Shown: positions 1 through 11,467, counted from the first letter of the stretch. The stretch is DNA of 64,000 nt from Gramella sp. AN32 (GCF_023718305.1 NZ_QEYO01000007.1:1-64000); one strand, 5' to 3'. Notes: generated by a model from the letters alone, not told the origin. Program-made: numbers and translations.

Positions 1-2
1 AC

Positions 3-113
3 CAAAAGCGCAAATTAAAAATCGTAACCAGACTCAAAAAAAATATTGCTAAATTGGAACTCAAACCAGAAGATTTGGGGTTTTTACCAGGTTTAATACA
101 AAACAACATTTGA
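3..113 (+). CDS. 3' end of an ORF entering from the left edge
   Basis: An open frame runs in from the left edge and stops with TGA after 36 codons. The peptide is lysine-rich at first and ends in KPEDLGFLPGLIQNNI. The upstream part is outside the window, so no family can be assigned. It could be a chance open frame, but its composition is protein-like. Confidence 0.3.
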   Translation, partial: QKRKLKIVTRLKKNIAKLELKPEDLGFLPGLIQNNI

Positions 114-144
114 CGTTAGTCAGAATTATAAAAACCCGAATGTA

Positions 145-363
145 ATGTTTAGAAATACACCGACTAAATGGTTGGATGAACTTTATGGATTTGATTGGGA
201 CAGTCAGTTAGATAGTGATATAGGTATCATCTATACACACGTAAATCAATTTACTTCAAACCATATTTATCAGACCAAGGGCTTAGGACTGCGTATTGAA
301 CGTGAAGCTGTAACTAAAAAACAAGATGAAGGTTTAACCGAAAAAATTCAAAGCCTTACTTGA
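145..363 (+). CDS. Hypothetical protein, 72 aa
   Basis: This is a short ORF with an ATG start and no family I recognise. It is mixed and acidic (WLDELYGFDWDSQLDSD near residues 10-26) with no membrane segment or signal peptide. Its TGA stop overlaps the likely TTG start of the HNH-type gene that follows, so the two may be translated together. It could be the end of a decayed larger gene. Confidence 0.4.
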   Translation: MFRNTPTKWLDELYGFDWDSQLDSDIGIIYTHVNQFTSNHIYQTKGLGLRIEREAVTKKQDEGLTEKIQSLT

Positions 364-1070
364 CACGCGAAGGTACTTGCAGAATATGCGGCAAATTTGG
401 CAAACTAACGTTTGAGCACGTTCCGCCTCAGAGCGCGTTCAACACTAACCCCGTATTTTTTCAGAAATCAGTACATCTTCACGATAAGAAAAGTCCCCTG
501 TATGGAAAGCGTATTCGCAGTAATCAAGGTGCTGGCGGCTATTATCTTTGTAAATCTTGCAATAACCTAACAGGTAGTTATTATGGGGAAAGTTATAAGA
601 AATTTGCCTACATAGGAATGATGGCCTTGACTAATAGAATCTGGGCATCAAAAATTATAACCTTTGAATATGCCATACAACCGTTAAATATTTTGAAACA
701 GGTATTGTCAATGTTTATGTCCATTGACACGAGCGACCAACTTTTAAATTTAAAGGGGCTTTCAGTATTTATTTTGGATAAAAATTCCAATGAATTACCA
801 GATAGTTTAAGGGTTTTTATCTATCATACAGCAACAAAACAAGTCAGAAATGGCTGGGGAATGGCAAGAACCGAAAAAGGTACTCACTTCCTTGGGGAAA
901 TTACTTTTCCGCCTTTTGGCGTTGTTTATGCATTGAATTCTGAACCTACTCGAAAAGATTTTTATGAAATTACTGACTTCAAGAATTATCAGTTTAATCA
1001 AACTGTTCAGACAAGATTGAAAATCCCTTTTTTGACACCCAAAACTTATATTCCCGGATTGTATCTTTAG
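360..1070 (+). CDS. HNH-type zinc/nuclease-like protein
   Basis: This 236-residue protein opens with a Cys pair (CRIC, residues 8-11) and a FEHVPP motif. A second Cys pair followed by asparagines (CKSCNN) comes later. This is the layout of a zinc-stabilised HNH or HNH-like fold, in which His and Asn residues bind the metal used for DNA cleavage. The remaining two thirds match nothing I know. The start is taken as TTG because it overlaps the previous stop (TTGA) and no ATG lies before the first Cys pair. HNH proteins of this type occur in mobile and defence regions. Nuclease activity is inferred from the motif only. Confidence 0.55.
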   Translation: MTREGTCRICGKFGKLTFEHVPPQSAFNTNPVFFQKSVHLHDKKSPLYGKRIRSNQGAGGYYLCKSCNNLTGSYYGESYKKFAYIGMMALTNRIWASKIITFEYAIQPLNILKQVLSMFMSIDTSDQLLNLKGLSVFILDKNSNELPDSLRVFIYHTATKQVRNGWGMARTEKGTHFLGEITFPPFGVVYALNSEPTRKDFYEITDFKNYQFNQTVQTRLKIPFLTPKTYIPGLYL

Positions 1071-1083
1071 AACGAAATATTAA

Positions 1084-1557
1084 TTATTCTAAATATTCTT
1101 CATCCGTAACAACTTCCAGCCATTTAGTAGGTCCATCAACCCGACTTGTAATCGCAACTTGAATGAATTCTTTATCCTCTGATGCTCCGTGCCAATGAGG
1201 AATGTTAGCAGGACATTTTACTAAATCTCCTTTCAGTAATATTTTTTTTGGACTACCTTTCTCCTGATAATAACCTTTTCCATCAATTGCTAAAATGATT
1301 TGACCGTTCGGATGTGAATGCCAATTCGTTCTTGCCCCAGGTTCAAAAGTGACATTTCCAACAGAGTTTTTATTTATACTATCTGCATAAACCATCATTG
1401 ATAAGTAAGCATTACCAGTAAAATTATTGTTCTTAATTAATTCCCCTTTTGGAAAAACCAAAGATTGTTGGACTTCAGCATTATTTGTTGGTTTTTGATT
1501 GCAAGAAAATAGTGCAGCTCCAACCAATAATATGACTAATCTATTTTTAAAATTCAT
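1084..1557 (-). CDS. Cupin-domain lipoprotein
   Basis: This 157-residue protein starts with a lipoprotein signal (lipobox ALFSC, Cys near residue 19), so it is probably anchored to a periplasm-facing membrane. One cupin domain follows, with the metal-binding pattern HSHPNGQ and later PHWHGA. Small cupins with this pattern usually bind a divalent metal. Their substrates vary and none can be assigned here. It is the last gene of the leftward operon that begins near 5.9 kb, and it resembles the second cupin of that operon (4328-4801). That suggests duplication or a paired function. Confidence 0.8.
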   Translation of the reverse strand: MNFKNRLVILLVGAALFSCNQKPTNNAEVQQSLVFPKGELIKNNNFTGNAYLSMMVYADSINKNSVGNVTFEPGARTNWHSHPNGQIILAIDGKGYYQEKGSPKKILLKGDLVKCPANIPHWHGASEDKEFIQVAITSRVDGPTKWLEVVTDEEYLE

Positions 1558-1568
1558 TTTTTTAGGTT

Positions 1569-2612
1569 TTAAAGATTTGTTTGATAAAATTCAACCAATT
1601 TATTTACTGCTTGTGATACATATTCAGGCTTCCAATACGTTTGGATATGTGTTGCACCATCAATTAAAAATAATTCTTTGGTTTTAGCATTAGTTGCTTT
1701 TGGAAAAGCATCTAAAGTCAAGTATAATGTTTGCGCCTTACTACCTGCTATCATTAATAGTGGTTGATCGATGAGGTCAATGTTGTCAGTAGCATCCCAA
1801 GACATTAAATCCATCAAACTGCTTGTGGTATAAAGAAAAGTTGAATTAGGATGTGCGTGGGTTCTAAAGTAATATTCATACCCTTGTCTATAAAAAAGTG
1901 TTGAAACTTTTGCTAATTCTTCATCGGTAATACCATCTACGCCAGAATACATAATCTCTTCACCCGAAGCTTCCTTTCTTCTTGCATCTGAAGCCTCTTG
2001 TAACCTTTTTTGAATTGTATTGGTTTGAGAGTTTAAAAAACCATTTCTTCTAACAACTCCTGTATTAAACATACTCAAAGTTGCTACCGTTTTAAATCGT
2101 TTATCCGATTGTACCGCTTTCAGCGTATAGCCACCACCACCGCAAATGCCTAAAGCTCCCAAACGCGCGGTATCTACCCCTGGATATTGCAAAATAAAAT
2201 CTGCCATACCGTGAATATCTTCGGTTCGGAATTGCGGTTTGTCGGTGTGACGTGGTTCACCACCACTTGCGCCTTGATAAGCTGCATCGGCTGTAATGGA
2301 AATATAACCGAGTTCTGCTAAACGTTGGGCGTATAATCCGGCTGTTTGCTCTTTTATACCTCCATTGGGGTGTGCAATTGTTATTGCAGGATATTTTTTT
2401 GAAGGGTCGTAATTAGCGGGTGTATAAACATTTGCTGCAATATCAATACCGTTCAACTTGTAGGTAACGGGATGAATGTTTACTTGCTCTTTTACGTTCT
2501 CGGTTATGGCACTGGCATAGACCAGACCGAAATCATTTTTAATCCTATTTTGGGCTATTGCTGTGTTCATAAAAAATAAGCATATAAGAATTTTAACTGT
2601 CCTAAATTTCAT
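1569..2612 (-). CDS. Secreted alpha/beta hydrolase
   Basis: This 347-residue protein has a Sec signal peptide ending near AIAQ (residue 21). An alpha/beta-hydrolase core follows. The nucleophile elbow reads GICGGGGY, with Cys where many relatives have Ser. The likely catalytic His is in DGATHIQTYW near the C terminus. Family members resemble dienelactone-hydrolase and YcjY-type enzymes, and their substrates are mostly unknown. It is 11 bp upstream of the cupin lipoprotein and 24 bp downstream of the carboxylesterase, so it belongs to the same leftward operon. Confidence 0.8.
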   Translation of the reverse strand: MKFRTVKILICLFFMNTAIAQNRIKNDFGLVYASAITENVKEQVNIHPVTYKLNGIDIAANVYTPANYDPSKKYPAITIAHPNGGIKEQTAGLYAQRLAELGYISITADAAYQGASGGEPRHTDKPQFRTEDIHGMADFILQYPGVDTARLGALGICGGGGYTLKAVQSDKRFKTVATLSMFNTGVVRRNGFLNSQTNTIQKRLQEASDARRKEASGEEIMYSGVDGITDEELAKVSTLFYRQGYEYYFRTHAHPNSTFLYTTSSLMDLMSWDATDNIDLIDQPLLMIAGSKAQTLYLTLDAFPKATNAKTKELFLIDGATHIQTYWKPEYVSQAVNKLVEFYQTNL

Positions 2613-2636
2613 TTTGATATTATTCTTCGCTGTTTT

Positions 2637-4328
2637 CTAAATACCTCTATTTTGTAGTTTCGTCCTGATTTTTACAGCTTTCTCAATCAAATCCAATCTA
2701 ACTTGTCTAGTATCTGATTTGCCTATAATTTCACCGTCTGGCTGTATCTCTAAAATCTGATTGTTCTCTGTATTGTATTGGGGCCACACGGGTAAACCAT
2801 CACCGTTTGGATTACCGCTTTTTGCAAAATTTGCCCAATATGCATTCATTATATTGGCTATTATTTCATCTGTCGGGGATATTACAGGATTTCCCCAACG
2901 TGCATTCAAAGTATTGAAAACGTATGAGATGTCAGTACCGTGCCCAGCTCCATAGGGCATACGTTCTTTCATAGGATCAGAAACATAATCAAAATGAAAG
3001 ACATAAGTAGGTTCACCGGCTTCAAAAAAGGTATTGGCTGCAAAACGAGCTGGTTCACCCCATACCCAATCTGTATTGAACTTTGCAATAACCTCGACAA
3101 ATTCTTTTTTATCCTTTGGATCGTAAGCCATTTTCGCTTTATCAGCCAAATCTCCAAACAAATTGAAGAGCTCTTCTTTTGTAGCACTATTGTTTACGAA
3201 ACTCCCGCCAACCTCTGCACTGCAAGACCCTATCATTAAAGGCACTTTGGCTTGTCTACCGGTATTGTATGCGCTTTCGGCGGTTTCTACAACAAGCCTA
3301 CCATCAAGTATAGGTCCAGAATAGATACGAGGACCTCCTTGTCCATCGGTTTCTTGACCGCTATCCACAATTTCCTCAACGGGTAAAGCTCGCAGTCTTG
3401 CCAATGCATCTGCATCAAATCCTTCAATACCGTGTTTTTTGGCAAAATTAACTCCTATGGTTTCCGCAGAGATTTTATAAAAAATATCAGCATTTTCATC
3501 CCGGATGGGTCTGCCTGTTAGCACACCATCCCTTGAACCCCCAGAATGACTTATAGCTTTTTGAAATAAACCTTGCGCACTTGGTATTGTTAGTAGGGAA
3601 TGTACCGATACACCACCTGCAGAAAAACCGAAAATAGTGACATTTTCAGGGTCTCCGCCGAATGAGGCTATGTTTTTTTTCACCCATTCTAGTGCAGCAA
3701 TTTGATCCATATAGGCATAACTCCCTTTAGGTTCATCAGGATGCTCTTTACTGAGGGCAGGAAAGGCAAAATGCCCCAATCTACCTAATCTATAATTGAA
3801 TGTAATTAAAATTACCTGCTGTTTAGCAAATGCATCACCTGCAATTCCAGAACCAGAACCGCTTCCTCCTGTAAAACCTCCCCCGTGTATCCAGACCATT
3901 ACGGGTAGTTTAGCATCTTTAGAAAGTTTTTCAGGTTTCCAAATGTTGAGATATAAGCAATCTTCAGAGGAACCTTCGGAAATAGTTCCTGGCTCACCTC
4001 CCCAGCCCGATTGAGCACAATTAGCTCCATAATCGGAAGCATCCAATTCTCCTTCCCAAGGTTTTACTGGTTGTGGCGGTCTCCATCTCAATTCACCAAC
4101 AGGTGGTGAAGCATAAGGAATTCCTTTAAAGGACACTACACTTTCTTCAATAACCCCTCGTACTTTTCCTTCATTTGTCTGGACAACTTCGGCATATAAA
4201 TTTTGATCTTCCTTTTTTTGGGCTGTAACACTCCCGATAAAAAGAAGTATCAAAATCAAAGAGTATTTTATTTCAGTTTTTAAAAGTACCACTGCAACTA
4301 TTTTTAAACATTCTATTTTATGTTTCAT
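2637..4328 (-). CDS. Secreted type-B carboxylesterase
   Basis: This is a full-length (563 aa) carboxylesterase family protein that hydrolyses carboxylic esters. It shows VRGVIEESVVSFKGIPYA near the N terminus, the oxyanion loop VWIHGGGFTGG, the nucleophile elbow GFSAGG, and a C-terminal catalytic His in GAGHGTD. The hydrophobic segment ending SVTAQ is a signal peptide with an unusually long N-terminal region. The true start could therefore lie slightly inside the frame. The ATG overlaps the stop of the upstream cupin gene as TAATG, which indicates translational coupling. The substrate is unknown. Confidence 0.88.
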   Translation of the reverse strand: MKHKIECLKIVAVVLLKTEIKYSLILILLFIGSVTAQKKEDQNLYAEVVQTNEGKVRGVIEESVVSFKGIPYASPPVGELRWRPPQPVKPWEGELDASDYGANCAQSGWGGEPGTISEGSSEDCLYLNIWKPEKLSKDAKLPVMVWIHGGGFTGGSGSGSGIAGDAFAKQQVILITFNYRLGRLGHFAFPALSKEHPDEPKGSYAYMDQIAALEWVKKNIASFGGDPENVTIFGFSAGGVSVHSLLTIPSAQGLFQKAISHSGGSRDGVLTGRPIRDENADIFYKISAETIGVNFAKKHGIEGFDADALARLRALPVEEIVDSGQETDGQGGPRIYSGPILDGRLVVETAESAYNTGRQAKVPLMIGSCSAEVGGSFVNNSATKEELFNLFGDLADKAKMAYDPKDKKEFVEVIAKFNTDWVWGEPARFAANTFFEAGEPTYVFHFDYVSDPMKERMPYGAGHGTDISYVFNTLNARWGNPVISPTDEIIANIMNAYWANFAKSGNPNGDGLPVWPQYNTENNQILEIQPDGEIIGKSDTRQVRLDLIEKAVKIRTKLQNRGI

Positions 4329-4801
4329 TATTGATGAAGTTTTTTCGCCACGTTATCATAGTATTCTTGGGTTAAAACCTCTGTCCAGGTGGTTGGTGTA
4401 TCTCCACCGTATATTGCCAAGTACGTGACATCACTTTCTTTGGAGGAAGAGTGCCAATGCTCTACCTCTTTTTCACATTTAAGAATATCGCCCGCTTTAA
4501 GTATGATTGGGTCTTTTCCTCTTTCTTGGTAATACCCTATTCCTTCAACATAAATCAACACTTGCGTTGAGGCGTGTTTGTGCCAGTCGAGTGTAGAATT
4601 TGCCTTAAAATTAGCTTTAGTAATGTGAAAGTTCAAGTCTCCTTCAACCTCTAAAACGCCGTTTAGCCAAGCTTCACCGATATAATGTGTGTTGGGAGCC
4701 TTAAAACCTTCGTCGTGAAACGAAGAAATACTATACTCTTCTGTTTGTGCGGAAATAAATAGTGGAGCAATAAATAAAAATGTTGCAATTAGATTCTTCA
4801 T
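4328..4801 (-). CDS. Secreted cupin-domain protein
   Basis: The protein is 157 residues when started at the ATG that begins a clean signal peptide (MKNLIATFLF to FISAQ). A longer in-frame start adds 13 charged residues and is less likely. The cupin fold carries WHKHAST and later EHWHSSS as metal-binding His clusters. Its stop overlaps the carboxylesterase start (TAATG). It is a paralogue of the cupin lipoprotein at the end of the operon. A periplasmic metal-dependent role is inferred, and the substrate is unknown. Confidence 0.8.
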   Translation of the reverse strand: MKNLIATFLFIAPLFISAQTEEYSISSFHDEGFKAPNTHYIGEAWLNGVLEVEGDLNFHITKANFKANSTLDWHKHASTQVLIYVEGIGYYQERGKDPIILKAGDILKCEKEVEHWHSSSKESDVTYLAIYGGDTPTTWTEVLTQEYYDNVAKKLHQ

Positions 4802-4812
4802 TTGTGTAAATT

Positions 4813-5898
4813 TTAATTTAATCCTTTTTCTTTGAGCCAATCATACATTAATTGTGCTATCTCTTTATTATTCAAGTCCGACATAGGAAAATGAGTATTA
4901 CCCTTTATACCCTTTTCAGGCAATACGACAAGGGTTACATCACCTCCAGCATCGTTTACTGCCTTTGTCCATTTGCGTGCCATAAGTAGTGCAGCCCGCC
5001 ATTGTTCTTGACCTGGATTCTTAACTTCCTCTTCAGGTATGTAATCGCCATAATAAATAACAATGGGGATCTTTGTCAGTTTCTCAAATTCTTTCATCGG
5101 TACCCCTCGGGCACGTAAAATACCACCAACATAAGGGATTGCATCAGGCACCTGAGTTTCTGGGAAAATGAAATTACTTCCTGGTTCGTAGGCCACAATC
5201 CCTTTAATATTATTCGTTTTAAGTACTGTACCCCAACCTTGACCACCACTGTGGGAGTGGGTTACCAAAACACCATCACCAACTTTATCAAATAAATTGG
5301 CCACTGCATCCATATTTAAATTAATATCCAAGGGCCCAGTATCGGGAGTGCTTTGTCGAAAAAACTGGTTAAGAGCTTCTGGGTCTTTGGAGAACTGAAT
5401 ATTTGGATAAAATTTTGTCCCTTCCCCCATTCGGAAAATACCAAACCAGAGCTGGTCTTCTGTTCTTGCTTCTAACATTCTAGGTTCTAAACTCTGACCT
5501 GCAAGACCTCTTCTAGGCTGATCCAATAAATAGATTGAAAAACCCTTTCTCAAAAAAATGCTTTGAAATCCTTCCCTGCCATCTGGTGTTGTTTGCCAGG
5601 TACGCATAGACTGGCCATAGCCGTGCCAGAAAAGAAGGGGTAGTTTACGAGGTTCGGCAGGAATTTGATATAAAACTGAAGCGTGATCGCCGTGGAGTGT
5701 CTGTCCTTGTGTACTTTGGTTTGTAGGATTGAACGCTCCGTGCTCAATAGGATCAAAAATACCTTCACTCTTTTTTATTGAACCCCCAACAGCAAATGTA
5801 CCCTGCTCCTTAATAATTATAAGGTCTTTTCTATCTTCCTGCGCCTTGCTTGAAAAAAGAAATAATAGGAACAAAAAAGTTAATATGTATGTTTTCAT
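4813..5898 (-). CDS. Secreted alpha/beta hydrolase, operon leader
   Basis: This 361-residue protein starts at the ATG giving MKTYILTFLF and a signal peptide ending SSKAQ. A TTG 15 bases upstream is the alternative start. The core is alpha/beta hydrolase: LLFWHGYGQS forms the oxyanion region, THSHSGGQG is the nucleophile elbow, and GNTHFPMSD supplies a candidate catalytic His. The family acts on esters or similar bonds, and the specific substrate is unknown. It is the first gene of a five-gene leftward operon. The intergenic space upstream carries the 31-bp site shared with the second operon. Confidence 0.78.
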   Translation of the reverse strand: MKTYILTFLFLLFLFSSKAQEDRKDLIIIKEQGTFAVGGSIKKSEGIFDPIEHGAFNPTNQSTQGQTLHGDHASVLYQIPAEPRKLPLLFWHGYGQSMRTWQTTPDGREGFQSIFLRKGFSIYLLDQPRRGLAGQSLEPRMLEARTEDQLWFGIFRMGEGTKFYPNIQFSKDPEALNQFFRQSTPDTGPLDINLNMDAVANLFDKVGDGVLVTHSHSGGQGWGTVLKTNNIKGIVAYEPGSNFIFPETQVPDAIPYVGGILRARGVPMKEFEKLTKIPIVIYYGDYIPEEEVKNPGQEQWRAALLMARKWTKAVNDAGGDVTLVVLPEKGIKGNTHFPMSDLNNKEIAQLMYDWLKEKGLN

Positions 5899-5960
5899 TT
5901 TAATGATTTTCAATATTATAGGACAAATTTCAGAATAAAATCACATTAAAACTTATATGT

Positions 5961-5991
5961 ATTACAGAGGTACCTACCAATGTTACAGATA
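5961..5991. promoter_or_regulatory. Candidate AraC-type operator, copy 1
   Basis: A 31-bp stretch matches 10424-10454 at 27 of 31 positions. It contains two direct TTACAGA half-sites 21 bp apart (5962 and 5983). Two half-sites two helical turns apart is the usual arrangement for AraC-family regulators. It lies about 62 bp upstream of the first gene of the hydrolase/cupin operon. Confidence 0.6.
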
Positions 5992-6015
5992 CAGTTATGC
6001 TTTTGCCTTAATTTC

Positions 6016-6705
6016 TCATAATCCTTCAATTATGTCATTGGCAGATTTTAATTTATAATTATTTAAATAAGGCTTTAAAGTTTCGACTACTTGAATTAAT
6101 TGATCTTTAGTAAGGCCCTGTTTTATACAAATTCCCAAATGCCCTTTAAGCATAGGTTCTACATTGCCCAAAGCAATTAATGCTGAAACAGTAATCAATT
6201 CCCGCTGTTGAAAGGACAATACATCTCGCTCGAAAATATCGGCAAATAGATGTTCTTTTAAAAAGGTGTCAATCTCGGGTGAAAATTGTTGGTAATCGGG
6301 TTTTGTCTCTGATAATGGATTTTTAGTAAGTTCTTCCAAAACTTTTTTACCTCTCTCGTATTTTGGATTGGTATCATCAATAGGCGATGCTTCTTTTCCC
6401 AAATTGTCCTTAATACCATTGGCTTTTCGTTCATCTAAAACAGTAAGGAAGGTTCGTAAACCCATTATACTTTTAGGGAAGCCAACATAGGCATACAAAT
6501 GCACCAGTTCTTCTTTTATTTGATTAATGGTCAATCCGTTGTCCAGTCCTTTGGAAAGTTCAGTTTTTAATACTTCCCAATCGCTTTTTGCCGTTAGTGC
6601 GGAAATTGAAGCTATGCTTTTCTGTTGCTTATCTAAATTTTGGTGTTGTGCATACAAACTGATATTGCATATCAATAGTATTATTATAACTCTAATTGTT
6701 TTCAT
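6016..6705 (-). CDS. Carboxymuconolactone decarboxylase-family protein, secreted
   Basis: This 229-residue protein has a signal peptide (to SLYAQ). Two regions of the CMD/AhpD-like fold follow: IKEELVHLYAYVGFP near residue 60, and RELITVSALIALGNVEPMLKGH near residue 170. This two-domain layout is common in CMD proteins encoded next to cupins and reductases. The redox CxxC of AhpD is absent. The gene is the last of the operon running from 10347 and sits 3 bp after the flavodoxin-like gene. The reaction cannot be named from sequence. Confidence 0.8.
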   Translation of the reverse strand: MKTIRVIIILLICNISLYAQHQNLDKQQKSIASISALTAKSDWEVLKTELSKGLDNGLTINQIKEELVHLYAYVGFPKSIMGLRTFLTVLDERKANGIKDNLGKEASPIDDTNPKYERGKKVLEELTKNPLSETKPDYQQFSPEIDTFLKEHLFADIFERDVLSFQQRELITVSALIALGNVEPMLKGHLGICIKQGLTKDQLIQVVETLKPYLNNYKLKSANDIIEGL

Positions 6706-6708
6706 TTT

Positions 6709-7326
6709 CTATTTTGTTTTTATACCTATTTTTTGAAGCCATTCTGATACTTGTCTTTCAACTTCAATTAGTTTCTCACCTTCCATCACGAAGAGAATTC
6801 CATCTCTTTCAATTACTCCTTTGGGAGAATATCCCTCTAAAATATTTGCATTAGGACAAAGTGCTTTTACAGTTTTAAACCCACTACCTACACCATATCC
6901 GGCATTAGTATTAAATGGAATTACTGTTTTACCATCTAAATTGTAATTTGTTAGGAAACTTTTCATTGGTGGAGGCATTTGCATATCCCAAGTGGGAAAG
7001 CCAAGAAACACAATATCATATTCATCCAAATTATTGATTTGGGTTTTTAAATCGGGTAAAAAATCTTTCTCATTTTCACTGTCCACCTGTGCAACAATTT
7101 CTTTATAGTTTTCGGGATATGGGTTTACCAATTCCAAACCTACAAGTTTGCCACCTACCTTATCTTGAATAATTTCTGCAACCGTTTTGGTATTGTTTGT
7201 TCTTGATAAATAAACGATAAGCACATTACCTTCAGTTATTTTTTTTGTTGCTTTTTGGGCACAGGCCGATACTCCCATTAGTTGCAGGATGCAAAAAAAC
7301 CATATTGTGATTTTTGAAAGATTCAT
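6709..7326 (-). CDS. Flavodoxin-like lipoprotein
   Basis: This 205-residue protein has a lipoprotein signal (lipobox GVSAC, Cys near residue 22). A flavodoxin fold follows. The phosphate-binding loop reads YLSRTNNTKTVAE, and FLGFPTWDMQMPPPM is the typical second FMN-contacting loop. It would bind FMN and pass electrons outside the cytoplasm. It starts directly after the aldo/keto reductase gene upstream and is probably co-translated with it. Export of such a flavoprotein beside a Tat-exported reductase suggests periplasmic redox chemistry. Confidence 0.85.
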   Translation of the reverse strand: MNLSKITIWFFCILQLMGVSACAQKATKKITEGNVLIVYLSRTNNTKTVAEIIQDKVGGKLVGLELVNPYPENYKEIVAQVDSENEKDFLPDLKTQINNLDEYDIVFLGFPTWDMQMPPPMKSFLTNYNLDGKTVIPFNTNAGYGVGSGFKTVKALCPNANILEGYSPKGVIERDGILFVMEGEKLIEVERQVSEWLQKIGIKTK

Positions 7327-9453
<2,127 letters not shown>

Positions 9454-9498
9454 TGTATTATGGTTTTAGGATGTTAGAATTTATTTATACGTTAAGAA

Positions 9499-10347
9499 CT
9501 AATATCCTGCCCAAGTTTTAAATTGCTCAACCATTTTTACATCTCTATGGTCAAAGAATTTAGTTGTATTGGTGTTTAATGTTGAAATGGCATCCATATC
9601 TTCGTTAGAAAGTTTAAAATCAAAGACATCAATATTTTGTTTGATTCTGGAAGGTGTAACCGATTTTGGAATAACCACAATATTTCTTTGAATCATCCAA
9701 CGTAAAGTAACTTGTGCAACAGATTTTCCATATTTCTTACCAATGTTGGTCAATAATTCATTTTGGAAGAAATCGCCATTACCCTCTGCAAATGGTGCCC
9801 AACTTTCGTGTTGCACGTCATACTCGACCATTACCTTGTTATCTTCTTCTCTTTGGTGAAACACATTGGTTTCAATTTGATTTAAAGCAGGTTTGATTTC
9901 GTTAAAACTTATTAAATCTACTAATCTATCAGGATGGAAGTTGCTCACGCCAATAGCACGAATTTTACCTTCTTTGTATAATTCTTCTAAGGCTTTCCAA
10001 GAACCATACACATCGTTAAACGGTTGGTGCAATAAGTACAAGTCTAAGTACTCTAATTGCAGTTTTTCCATAGAGTCTGCAAATGCTTTTTTTGCCTTTT
10101 CATAACCATAATCGGAAACCCAAAGTTTTGTTGTGATGAATAATTTCTCTCGCGGAATACCACTTTCTTTAATAGCATCACCAACTGCTTTTTCGTTGCC
10201 ATAAGCTTGAGCTGTATCTATGCTTCTATAACCCGCTTTTAGTGCTTCTAACACACTTTTTTTACATTCTTCATAATCTGAAATTTGAAAGACACCATAT
10301 CCGAGAACAGGCATTTCAACTCCGTTATTCAACGTTATATTTTTCAT
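9499..10347 (-). CDS. Aldo/keto reductase, operon leader
   Basis: This 282-residue protein has the shorter 2,5-diketo-gluconate-reductase-like AKR pattern: MPVLGYGVFQ, RSIDTAQAYGNE with the catalytic Asp and Tyr, LFITTKLW with Lys, and the C-terminal IPKSVTPSRIKQN. It would reduce small carbonyl compounds with NADPH in the cytosol. It is the first gene of the leftward operon of three AKRs, flavodoxin and CMD protein. It faces the AraC-type regulator across a shared intergenic region containing the second copy of the 31-bp site. Confidence 0.9.
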   Translation of the reverse strand: MKNITLNNGVEMPVLGYGVFQISDYEECKKSVLEALKAGYRSIDTAQAYGNEKAVGDAIKESGIPREKLFITTKLWVSDYGYEKAKKAFADSMEKLQLEYLDLYLLHQPFNDVYGSWKALEELYKEGKIRAIGVSNFHPDRLVDLISFNEIKPALNQIETNVFHQREEDNKVMVEYDVQHESWAPFAEGNGDFFQNELLTNIGKKYGKSVAQVTLRWMIQRNIVVIPKSVTPSRIKQNIDVFDFKLSNEDMDAISTLNTNTTKFFDHRDVKMVEQFKTWAGY

Positions 10348-10423
10348 TATATATGTGAATTAAAATATTGGTTTTTATGACATTACAAAATTAAGAAACC
10401 ATTCCCGCGTTGTGGTTATACCA

Positions 10424-10454
10424 ATTACAGATGCACCTACCAATATTACTGATA
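10424..10454. promoter_or_regulatory. Candidate AraC-type operator, copy 2
   Basis: This is the second copy of the 31-bp site. Half-sites TTACAGA (10425) and TTACTGA (10446) are 21 bp apart. It lies in the divergent space between the reductase operon and the AraC-type gene, so it can serve both promoters. Confidence 0.6.
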
Positions 10455-10516
10455 TCACTTATATATTAGTTATTTAGAAGTGCAATTGACTATTTTTGAA
10501 TTGTAATTCTGAAGAT

Positions 10517-11413
10517 ATGAAAGCAATATATAATTTTGATTCGGTTGCCGACTACAACAAATTCAATCAGCACGAAACATTGCATCCTTTGGTGAATATC
10601 ATCGATTTTTCAAAAGCCGATGTTCGTACTGGCTCTAAAATGTTTTTTAACCTGTATTGTGTGTTTTTGAAAGATGTAAAATGCGGTGATTTAAAGTATG
10701 GCAAACAAACTTACGATTACCAAGAAGGAACTTTGGTATTTGTGTCTCCAGGTCAGGTAATTGACGTTTTGAACAAAACCGATGCTTATCAGCCAATGGG
10801 ACACGGCTTGGTCTTCCATCCTGACTTGTTATTGGGAACTACGTTGAGCAATGTTATTCACAACTATAATTTTTTCCACTATAATTCCAATGAGGCTTTG
10901 CATATCTCCAAAAAGGAACAGCACATTGTTTTTGATTGTTTCAATAAAATAAATTTTGAATTACAGCAAGGTGTTGACAAACACAGCAAAAAGTTGATTA
11001 CAACCAATATTGAACTGTTTTTGGATTATTGCGAACGTTTTTATGACCGCCAATTTATCACAAGGGAACACGTAAACTCTGGCGTTTTGGCCAAGTTTGA
11101 AATGCTCTTGATTGATTATTTCAATTCAGAAAAACCTGAAGAAATAGGTTTTCCTATGGTTCAATACTTTGCAGAAATAATGAATTTTTCGCCTAATTAT
11201 TTTGGTGATTTGATAAAAAAGGAAACAGGCCACACGGCGCAGGACTATATACAAGCCAAAGTTATTAATATAGCTAAGGAACGGGTTTTTGACCTTAATA
11301 AATCCATAAGCGAAATTGCCTATGAAATGGGTTTTAAATACCCTCAACACTTTACTAGGCTTTTTAAACAAAGGGTTGGTGTTAGCCCGAGTGAGTTTCG
11401 AAATTTGAATTGA
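10517..11413 (+). CDS. AraC-family transcription regulator
   Basis: The protein is 298 residues from the ATG at 10517. A TTG 21 bases upstream would add seven residues. The N-terminal half is a cupin-like sensing domain (EGTLVFVSPGQVI near residue 75). The C-terminal hundred residues form the paired helix-turn-helix of the AraC family: NFSPNYFGDLIKKETGHTAQDYI, then SISEIAYEMGFKYPQHFTRLFKQRVGVSPSEFR. It is divergent from the reductase operon. The paired 31-bp sites suggest it controls both metabolic operons. The inducer is unknown. Confidence 0.88.
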   Translation: MKAIYNFDSVADYNKFNQHETLHPLVNIIDFSKADVRTGSKMFFNLYCVFLKDVKCGDLKYGKQTYDYQEGTLVFVSPGQVIDVLNKTDAYQPMGHGLVFHPDLLLGTTLSNVIHNYNFFHYNSNEALHISKKEQHIVFDCFNKINFELQQGVDKHSKKLITTNIELFLDYCERFYDRQFITREHVNSGVLAKFEMLLIDYFNSEKPEEIGFPMVQYFAEIMNFSPNYFGDLIKKETGHTAQDYIQAKVINIAKERVFDLNKSISEIAYEMGFKYPQHFTRLFKQRVGVSPSEFRNLN

Positions 11414-11467
11414 CACTTTAGATAAAAAGGCTAAAGATTATTAGGTTATAGGTAGTTTAATTTTTTA

